DNA from: Hericium rajendrae
Taxonomy: Eukaryota > Basidiomycota > Agaricomycetes > Russulales > Hericiaceae
Direction: 5' to 3'
Assembly (NCBI GenBank): GCA_033439255.1
Contig: CM065883.1
Coordinates: forward strand, 1-64,000
DNA length: 64,000 nucleotides
A model generated the notes under the pieces. It saw nothing but the letters and a program-made list of their open reading frames with translations, ran no database searches and was not told where the DNA came from. Of this stretch, positions 55,863 to 64,000 are shown piece by piece. Numbering within the stretch: the stretch's first letter is position 1; every line of letters starts with the position of its first letter. Both the position numbers and the translations under genes were made by a program.

Positions 55863-56079
55863 GATGGTCGTAAGAGATGTGTATGTGGTGGTTGAGGGTA
55901 TGTAGGGATGCGGTGCGGCCAACACGACGTATGATTAGTCAGCATCCGGCTCCGTCATATCCGTCCAGCACCAATATTCATTTCCAAAGCACAGTACAGT
56001 ACCACATAGATACGCCATACATATCCACGACATAGCACACAACATGCTCTTTACAGCTCCAAATAACAAAGACAATTCC

Positions 56080-59000
56080 TCACACCCCCGGCAGCCGTTC
56101 CGCGCTCTCCGCCGCGAGCCGCGCAATATCCGCGTCCCCGCGCGGATCGTAATGCCTGTATGGCGACCCCGGGCGCCCCGGCGGCAATGCAGCCTCCTCG
56201 CCCGACTCGCCGCGGTAGTGATGATGGTGCGGCAGGCGCGAATTGCGCGAGCCGGGCGTCATGAGCGGCGCGGGCGACGAGGCGCGCGGCACGGGGACGG
56301 GCAGCGGGGCACCGTTGGCGCGGGGCGAGTTGGGGTAAGAAGATCCTGACCCCGAGCGCTGTGGGTGATGCAGCGCTCCTGGCGCGGGCGCGGGGACCTG
56401 CAGTACGGGCGTCGCCGCGCGCGGTGAGCCCGGACCAGGCGCGTATACCATCGGCGGCGGTGCCCGGTCTTTCTGTGTTCGTCGTGAGCGCTGCAGATTC
56501 GCACCCTGCCCCTGTCCCTGCGCGGGTGCCGTCAGCGGCGCCATGCCGAAGCCCATGAGCATGCGCTCAGTCGAGCCGGGCTCGCGTCGGACCGCGTTCG
56601 GGTCGGGCCCCGTCTGCACCCTCGTCGTCTTACTCGAAAAATAGCCCGTGGGCGAGGACGACGAGGACACGGTGGATGGTGGGCGGTTGCGGTTGACCGG
56701 ATTGGGCCATGCGCCGTCGGACGGGGCGGGGACGTTGGAGTATATCGACGGTGGGGGCTGCTGCTGCTGTTGCTGCTGGGACTGAGGTCGCGACGGGGGC
56801 TGGGTGCGCTGTTGACTTTGGGAAGGCGGGCGCGACGGGGCCTGAGCGCGCTGTTGGCTTTGAGAAGACGGTCGCGACGGGGGCTGGCTGCGCTGTGGCT
56901 GCGGCAGCGGCACCACCGGCTGATTCGGGCTCAAGAACCGATTGGCGTCCTGCATCTGCGCTTGGAAATGTGCCGAGTCGTCCGTCGTGCGCGGCGTCCG
57001 TTCCAGCGTCGAGTGCAAGCTCTGTCAATCAACACACTGCCATAAGCACCTGCGGTGGGAGTGCGAATGGAGAGAGAAAAGCAGCGCACCGGCGACTCGA
57101 GGAAGATATTCGGCTCGTCCACGCCGCCCTCCGACACGAGCACCCGCGCGCCATCGCGCCGCCCGGGACTCGCAGCCGGGGTGAGCGGCCGTGCGTACCC
57201 GTCGGCGCGCGGCGGGGCATAGAACGAGTTCGTCGAGGCCGATGCTGCGCGGCGGGGAGCGTAGATATTGCGCGGCGACGAGGGGGCCCGCATCGGCGGC
57301 TGCGTCGGCGTCTGTGGCGCGAGCGGTGCAGGCGTTGTCGGGTTCGTTGGCACCCATGTACGCGGTAGGCCGTCATTGCGGGGGCGGTGGTTAGGGCTTT
57401 CGCGCACGGAGGCAGAGGCGGCCTATCATAGAAGCATCAGCTGGATCCTGTGCATGAGGGTAATAAGGCGCAAACGTACCCTCGGGGCGCCAGGACCAGG
57501 TGGACCATCTCGTAGCCAATTAAACGACGGGGCGTCGTACCTACCCGGGACTCTCTCCGACTGGGACCGCCGATGCCCATCGCGCCCCACTGAAGGCGAG
57601 GGCGACTGCGGCGGCGGAGGTGTCGGCGCCATGACATACGAGAACTCGCCAGGCGGAGGCGTCACCGGCACAGGCGGGACATACACCGGCGTGCGCGGCG
57701 GGGCGGGATACTGGAGGACCGGGGGCGGTGGCGACGGCGACGGCGAGCGAGAGTATATGGAAGGCGGCCGCTGACTCTGTCGCCGCGAGCTTTGTCGGCT
57801 TTGTCGGCGAGAGGAGCTGCGACGCGAAGAGCTCGGCTCGGTGTTGACGACCTCGGGGATCGTCGGCGGGACATTTGGCTCGGGCAGGCGGGGCGCGCGG
57901 TTGTACAGTTCGCTGCCATTGGGCTGTTGCGGCGCGACGGGGAGTGTGGTCGTCGAAGTGAGGGAGGGCGATCCGTTCCGCGGGACCTGCATCGGTAGCG
58001 GCGCAGGGCTCGGCGTGGCCATACGCCGCTCGCTCACGTAGCCTGGGGGCGGCGCGATGAATGTATAATCGGACATCATGCTCGGCGAGGGCGGCGGGCG
58101 CTCAAGGTTGTGCAGGTTGACCCCGATCCCATCGAGGCCGAGCGCGGGACGGGGCTCGGAGGCTCGTCCCTCAGAGGCTCGTCCCGCGACGGACGCAGCG
58201 GCGGATGGGAGGCGCGGCTGGCCGGGGACAGGCGTACTGCGCACGGCGGCACGAGGATCTGCGTCGATGTCGTCATCGAAGTCAACGTCGCCGTCGTCGT
58301 CATCGTCTGCGGACCGCCGCTCGTCATCGTACAGAGACTCCCCTGCGTCGACATCGGGTTGCCTGCGATCGTCCATCCGTCCGTCCCAGAATCCCTTGCG
58401 CTGCCCGGCGCGGACGCCCTCCTGGTAGCCGAGCCGCCTGCCCTCCTGCATCGCCCGCTCGACAAGATGCGCCTGCTTCAATGCCCGTGCAGTATCCCTC
58501 GCGCGCGCGGCAGACGCCTCCGCCTCGCGTCGCAGCACGTCCTGGTCGCCCAGGAGGTCCTGCGCGCGGCGTATCTCGGCCTGCGCGGTCTGGAACTGGA
58601 CCTTGTACATGCCGAGCTCCTCGCGGGCGGCCGAGCCGGCGCGCAGCGCGGCGAGGCGCTCCTCGTTCGCCTCGCGGAGGCGCGCGGCCATCTCGAGCGC
58701 GATGCGCTCCGCGTGCTCGGCGCGGCCGCGCGACTGCTCGACGCGCTCGAGCGCGGTGCGCAGGCTGCGGCGCATGTCCTTCGCGTCGCGCTCGGCGAGC
58801 GTCATGAGGCGCTTGAAGTCGTCGTAGGTGTGGCGGCGTTCGTGCTGCTGCGTGTGCCGACGGCGGCGGGGCTCGAGGGAGATGGTGGAGAGGGAGACGC
58901 GCCGGTCGTAGCGCCCATCGCGGCGTGGCGGGGACCCAGTGTCGGGCGAGCGCGTGGGGTCGGCGTTGAGACGTTCGGCGCTGTCGGGGTCGGGTTCGGG

Positions 59001-59185
59001 GTAGGAGAGGATAGTGGCCGCTGGGGGAGGGGGAAGGGGTGGGAGAGGGGCCTCGTCGCTGTGTGGCTCGTATGTTTCCTGGGTGTATCTGGGGATCGTC
59101 AGTATTGGTCGCGCGTGTGGCGCGAGTGCACGTACGGAGGGCCGGCGTAGAGCTCGGAACTGCTTCCACTGCTGCTCCTTTCCAT
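56080..59185 (-). CDS. coiled-coil protein with Pro/Ser/Gln-rich tail (paralogue of the gene at 10319-12945)
   Basis: No named family. It starts MERSSSGSSSELYAGPP at 59185. A 50-60 bp intron near 59.11 kb leads into a Pro/Asp-rich stretch and then a long Ala/Arg/Glu-rich coiled coil (LMTLAERDAKDMRRSLRTAL onward). The coiled coil ends in EASAARARDTARALKQAHLV and GRRLGYQEGVRAGQRKGF, the same block as in the 10-13 kb paralogue (EASAARARSTARKIKEARLI). The remaining 600 residues are low complexity, with poly-Gln/Pro runs and the repeated unit RPPSQSQQRTQ/RPSSQSQQRAQ. Introns lie near 57.45 and 57.05 kb. The stop is at 56080. It is divergent from ARB1 across 411 bp. This paralogue has a longer N-terminus and higher GC than its partner. 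Confidence 0.78.
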
Positions 59186-59596
59186 GATAGAGCGTAGTGG
59201 GGTATCAAGTAGCCTCCCTAAGCCGCCGAAGGAAGATGATAGTCGACCTTCCGGTTGAAGCTAGTGCGGGGGGAGTGTGGGTATTGCTAGCACTACAGAC
59301 GCGTCAGCAGCACGCTTGCTGCAGTCAGATCTACAAATCAGCTACACGGGTATAGAAACGGGCTACGGAAGCAGCAGGGTATACACGGCGCGGTTATTAG
59401 GAGAACATCGCGGGCAGCTTCAAAGTCAACGAAAGCAGAACAAGGAGCGCACAAGCCAGCACTGCCCAATGAGGCAAGACCCCAACCCGGGGTTAGGGTC
59501 AAGGTCAGCCACCCGATTGAAACTCCGCCGAAAATGCAGACTTACCTTAGGATCGATGGTCAGCCACCGACTCTACTAACCTTCCTCACTACCACC
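59186..59596. promoter_or_regulatory. bidirectional promoter region, coiled-coil gene / ARB1
   Basis: 411 bp between divergent starts. A GGGGTTAGGGTC string at about 59489-59500 resembles a telomere-type box of the kind seen before many translation genes. A TGCCCAAT string precedes it at 59463. Functional use is inference. Confidence 0.4.
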
Positions 59597-61684
59597 ATGG
59601 CTCCCTCTGCATCAAAACAAAAGCGTCTCGCTGAAAAGGCTGCAAAGCAGTCCGCAAAGGTCAATGGCACCGACGCATCGACGTCGACGTCCACACCCAC
59701 CACTTCTGTCAATGGAGGAAGCTCGGCAAATACCCCCTTGACTAGTATGTCAGCTGCAACCAGCCAAGAGGACTTGACCTCCATGGCTAAGCTCCAGATC
59801 GCTACTGAGAGGTACGTTTCTCTGTCTCTGGTTTAATTTCTACTGTTACTCATACTGTATCGTTTACAGGAGCGCATCCGGTGTCCTCGTATCTGATCCC
59901 AAGAGCCGCGACATAAAAATTGACTCCTATACCCTCTCCTTCCACGGTCGGTTACTCATCGAAGGTGCTGAGATTGCGCTCAACTACGGCCAGCGTTATG
60001 GTCTCTTGGGTGAGAACGGTTCCGGAAAGGTGCGTTTGCAGCTCTCATTGTGCTTTGTAACCGCTTGCTGACTGTAATTCTCTAGTCTACCTTCCTCCAA
60101 TCCATCGCCGAACAGGATATTCCACTTCCGGAACATATTGATATGTACCTCGTCCGTGGTGAGGCCGAGCCTTCTGACACCAATGCCCTCGACTTCATCG
60201 TCGCTTCCGCAAAGAAAAAGGTCGCTAAGCTCGAGCAGCGCATCGAGGACCTTTCCGTCGCAGATGACGTTGACGAGCTCGCTCTCGAGGCGGCCTACGA
60301 GGAGCTTGAGGAGATGGACCCAAATACCTTCGAAGCCAAGGCTGGCAGCATTCTCCATGGTCTCGGCTTCACTCAGGCTATGATGGCGAAGCCCACTAAG
60401 GACATGTCTGGTGGTTGGCGCATGCGTGTCTCCCTTGCCCGCGCTCTCTTCATCAAACCCCATCTCCTCCTCCTCGACGAACCCACGAACCATCTCGATC
60501 TTGGCGCCGTCGTCTGGCTCGAGGCCTACCTCTCCACGTATAACCACATCCTTATCATCACCTCACACTCGCAGGACTTCATGGATACCGTCTGCACAAA
60601 CATCATGGATCTGACACCCAAGAAGAAGCTCGTGTATTACACTGGTAACTACACAACGTACGTGCGGACCAAGTCCGAGAACGAGGTTAATCAGATGAAG
60701 GCATACCAAAAACAGCAGGATGAAATTGCTCATATTAAGAAGTATGTTGTTTTTCTCTCCTCAGTGTTCGCAGTATGACTAACCTCCGACAGATTCATCG
60801 CCTCTGCAGGTACATATGCCAACCTCGTCAGGCAGGCCAAGTCAAAGCAGAAGATCATCGATAAGATGGAGGCTGCTGGACTCGTTGAGAAGGTCGAGAC
60901 GCCGCGGCCGCTGCGCTTCAACTTCGAGGACATCCGCAAGCTCCCGCCGCCGATCATTGCCTTCGACAAGGTTGCATTCTCCTACACGGGCAAGAAGGAG
61001 GATTACCTCTACCGCGACCTCTCCTTCGGTATTGACATGGACTCCCGCATCGCTATCCTCGGCGCCAACGGTGCCGGCAAGTCGACGCTGCTCAACCTGA
61101 TCACCGGCGCACTGCAGCCCACCGAGGGCACCGTCAGCAAGCACTCAGCGCTGAAGCTCGCAAAGTACTCGCAGCACTCCGCCGACCAGCTCCCGTACGA
61201 CAAGTCGCCGCTCGAGTACTTCCAGGCGCTCTTCGCGCAGAAGTACCCGGAGAAGGACCTGCAGGCGTGGCGCGCGCAGCTCGGCCGCTTCGGTCTCTCC
61301 GGCGCCCACCAGACCGCGCCGATCCGCCAGCTGTCCGACGGCCTGCGCAACCGCGTCGTGTTCTCGCAGCTGTCGATGGAGCACCCGCACATCCTCCTGC
61401 TCGACGAGCCGACGAACCACTTGGACATGACGTCGATCGACGCGCTCGCGCGCGCAATCAAGGAGTTCGAGGGCGGCGTCGTGATCGTGTCGCACGACTT
61501 CCGGCTGATCTCGCAGGTCGCTGAGGAGCTGTGGGAGGTCGCGGACCAGACGATCAAGAACCTCACGAAGGAGGGCATCTCGATTGTCGACTACAAGCAG
61601 AACCTCGTGCGCAAGAGTATGGCCGCCATCGAAAAGGCGAAGCTCTTCAGCAAGGGCAGCGGTGCGTCCGCGAAGGCGAAATAA
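59597..61684 (+). CDS. ARB1: ABCF-type ATPase for ribosome biogenesis
   Basis: A soluble twin-ABC ATPase needed for 40S and 60S subunit maturation and ribosome recycling (yeast Arb1, human ABCF2). Exons 59597-59811, 59870-60029, 60086-60741 and 60793-61684 join in frame to 640 residues (yeast Arb1 has 610). A Lys/Ala/Ser-rich N-terminal tail is followed by the first ABC domain: Walker A GLLGENGSGKST, signature LSGGWRMRVSLARAL-like (read here as MSGGWRMRVSLARA) and Walker B LLLLDEPTNHLD. The ABCF linker follows. The second domain has Walker A ILGANGAGKST, signature QLSDGLRNRVVFSQL and Walker B ILLLDEPTNHLD with the switch VSHDFRLIS. The second signature starts LSDG where many ABC proteins have LSGG, a known ABCF variation. 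There are no membrane segments. Codon use is strongly biased, as in a highly expressed gene. Confidence 0.95.
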
Positions 61685-62929
61685 GCCCGTGTACAGCCCG
61701 TGTATGCCTAGTGTAGCTCTTAGATGTTGTCTGTTATGTTCTCGTTTTGTTCCTTCTATCCGCGGCACCCACCATGATACACCCTGTAGCATCCGTTTGT
61801 TGCATACGCAGTATTCATTTATCTACACACTCACATCCGCCCTTTCTACTTTCAGAGGGGATATTTACGATGCATTAACCGCCTCACGCACATTACACTG
61901 GGTGCAGATTTTAATAACTGGTGACGAGATACTGAGAAATTATTAAATACAAAGTATTACATTTCTTTTGATAACTGGCACCACAATATCAAAAAAACAA
62001 CAAAAATTTCTTTTCAATAGTTAGAGCTTAATTATGAGATGAAAAGTTTGACTTTGATTCTCATAGTATCACAATATCAACACAATATTGAGCTCAATAT
62101 ATTGCACTGGCCTATGAAAGAGCTTTTTTAAATACTTTTTACAATTGCTTTGCAACTTCAACATCATTTTTTTCTTAATAACAAATACAATACTATACTC
62201 ATACTAGGGCTAGATTATGATTAAGGATATTACATATATCATTTTGATACATATTATATAACTGGACATGAAAATTTAAAATAATCTTCAGCTATCAGAT
62301 TTGTACCTTTTCAATGTTTTTTCAATATCTGAATATCAAGTATAACAAAAATCTTGAAAAATTCTTTTAAACAAGCTATAAGAAGAATGTTGAAGATATT
62401 ATAGTATAAATAAGAAGATATTAAAATGAAAGTTCAAACATCATTTTAATACTGGTGATCAGTTATGAAGATAAAATTTTAAATTTGATACAAATTTCTA
62501 AGACAAAGTATCAGCATGAAATTGAAAACATATTATGATGTTATTAAAAACAAATGAGAAGTATATAAAGAAGAAATAAAAAGACATTCTAAGTATTATT
62601 AAAAATAAATTGAAAGATTAAGAGAAGAATATTGAGATTTAAAAGTGAAACATTACTATAAACTAAAATTGAAAGTATATGAAATCTCCTTTAATGTTTA
62701 GACTCTATTATTTGCAACTTTACAGTATTATGTTCTGCAATTCTGTAGTGCTAAACTATATAATTTGATTACATTATATTTTACAATGCTATATAATATT
62801 GCAGTGCTACAAGATACACTATGGCAGTGCTATGTTATGTAGTGCAATAATGCTGTATCATACAGTGCTACAGTTGTACAGTAATTCAATGTGCAGCAAT
62901 AATACATGATTATTATCTTACAATACTGT
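61685..62929. other. 3' UTR then very AT-rich block
   Basis: From about 61,900 the sequence becomes extremely AT-rich (by eye roughly three quarters or more A+T), unlike anything else in the window. There are many ATATTA and TTAAAA strings but no long open frame and no tandem unit. It ends where the minisatellite starts. Confidence 0.6.
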
Positions 62930-64000
62930 ATCATACAGTCTTGCAATGTTAAATTGTACAGTCTTATAGTGCTTAGTGCAGCTTTGTGCAGTCTTGTAGT
63001 GCAGCTTTGTGCGGTTCTGCACTATGACTTTGTGCAGTTCTGCACTATGACTTTGTGCAGTCCTGTAGTGCAGGTTTGTGCAGTCCTGCACTGCTACTTT
63101 GTACAGTCCTGCAGTCCTGCACTGTCACTTTGTGCAGTCTCACACTACCACTTTGTGCAGTCTCGCACTACCACTTTGTGCAGTCTCGCACTACCACTTT
63201 GTGCAGTCCTGCACTACAACTTTGCACAGTCTTGCAGTCCCACACTGCCACTTTGTGCAGTCCCACAGTCCTGCACTGTCACTTTGCACAGTCCTGCAGT
63301 CCTGCACTGCTGCTTTGCACAGTCTCACAGTTCTGCACTGCTGCTTTGCACAGTCTCACAGTCCTGTACTATGACTTTGCACAGTCTCGCAGTCCTGCAC
63401 TGCCACCTTGTGTAGTTCTGCACTGTGACTTTGTATAGGCAGTTTTTTTTTGTTTAATGCAGTTCTGCACTGCAGCTTTGTGCAGTCCTGCAGTGCAGCT
63501 TTGTGCAGTCCAGCAGTGCTGCTTTGTGCAGTCTCGCAGTCCTGTAGTGCTGCTTTGCACAGTCCTGTACTGTCACTTTGCACAGTCTTGTAGTCCTACA
63601 GTGCAGCTTTGTGAAGTCTTCCACTGCAGCTTTGCGCAGTTGCACAGTCCTGCACTGTCACTTTCTGCAGTCTTACAGTCCTGCAGGACAGGGCAAAGCA
63701 GCACTGCAGGACTGCGCAAATTGTGCAGTCCTGCACTGCAGCTTTGCACAGTTGTGCAGTCTTACACTGTCACTTTGCACAGTCTTGCAGTCCTGCAGTG
63801 CAGCTTTGCACAGTCCTACAGTGCAGCTTTGTGCAGTCTCGCAGTCCTGCAGTGCAGCTTTGTGCAGTCCTGCACTGCAGCTTTGCACAGTCGTGCAGTC
63901 CTACACTGTCACTCTGCACAGTCTCGCAGTCCTGCAGTGCAGCTTTGCGCAGTCCTGCACTGCTGCTTTGCATAGCCCTGCAGTGCTGCTTTGGACAGCC
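62930..64000 (+). repeat. minisatellite, TTTGTGCAGTCCTGCACTGC type, running off the window
   Basis: More than 1 kb of degenerate units of about 20-35 bp built from CTTTGTGCAGTC or CTTTGCACAGTC plus CTGCA(G/C)TGC. Sites such as CTGCAG and TGCA are self-complementary, so single strands could fold. Open frames exist in several phases on both strands because the unit lacks stops; they encode repetitive Cys/Leu/Val/Ser peptides and are not genes. Confidence 0.9.

Noticed and set aside
61134-61792. Long minus-strand frames over ARB1
   Set aside because: Antisense shadows of a strongly codon-biased gene; no start context, introns or family match.
62906-63975. Open frames of up to 172 codons in the minisatellite
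   Set aside because: They consist only of the translated repeat unit and occur in several frames on both strands.
1-64000. tRNA, 5S rRNA and CRISPR arrays
   Set aside because: I looked for A/B-box-like and GGTTCGA-type strings and for regularly spaced short repeats with unique spacers. None was convincing, though a covariance-model scan would be needed to exclude tRNAs.

Overview
The window is nuclear DNA of a filamentous basidiomycete, most likely an Agaricomycete. The host genes are dense and GC-rich, with many 50-65 bp introns. The gene content (RNA polymerase I subunit 2, Nup98, PP4 catalytic subunit, ABCF ATPase, C2H2 regulator, F-box protein, secreted cupredoxin-like protein) and the large amount of mobile DNA fit that group. 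All coding models below were read by eye. Exon joins are checked for frame only where exact exon ends are given.

Layout. 0.4-12.9 kb is a compact host block: a secreted cupredoxin-like GPI protein (+), RNA polymerase I second subunit (-), a Nup98-type nucleoporin (+, sharing a short promoter region with the polymerase gene) and a coiled-coil protein (-). A pogo-like DNA transposon with near-perfect ends sits just upstream of the coiled-coil gene. 15.8-24.8 kb has almost no genes. It carries one copy of a 1.67-kb non-autonomous hAT element and a scrap of a protein kinase. 24.8-32.1 kb is a second host block: NRG1-like zinc finger, PP4 catalytic subunit, a CoA-type Nudix hydrolase and an F-box protein. 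A second, almost identical hAT copy follows at 33.0-34.7 kb in opposite orientation, so the whole second block lies between inverted repeats.

32.9-52.5 kb is an accessory island. It holds a 2-oxoglutarate/Fe(II) dioxygenase-like gene split by the hAT copy, a GC-rich zone of tandem and dispersed repeats (36.8-42 kb), and then a three-gene set: an unrecognised protein (-), a 596-residue DDE integrase-core transposase (+, apparently intact), and a HECT-type ubiquitin ligase-like gene (-). A short LTR element with identical LTRs has recently landed in the HECT-like gene. The DDE plus HECT pairing is the best candidate for an undescribed mobile system here; I could not find its ends.

53.2-61.7 kb returns to host DNA: a decayed duplicate of the 3' part of the Nudix gene, a conserved-looking Cys-containing protein (-), a paralogue of the 10-13 kb coiled-coil gene (-) and the ribosome-biogenesis ATPase ARB1 (+). 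61.7-64.0 kb is a very AT-rich stretch followed by a minisatellite more than 1 kb long that runs off the window.

Working together: RPA135, ARB1, NUP98 and PPH3 are housekeeping functions (rRNA synthesis, ribosome assembly, nuclear transport, phosphatase signalling) and share no pathway-specific cluster. The accessory island is a product of transposition, not a metabolic cluster.
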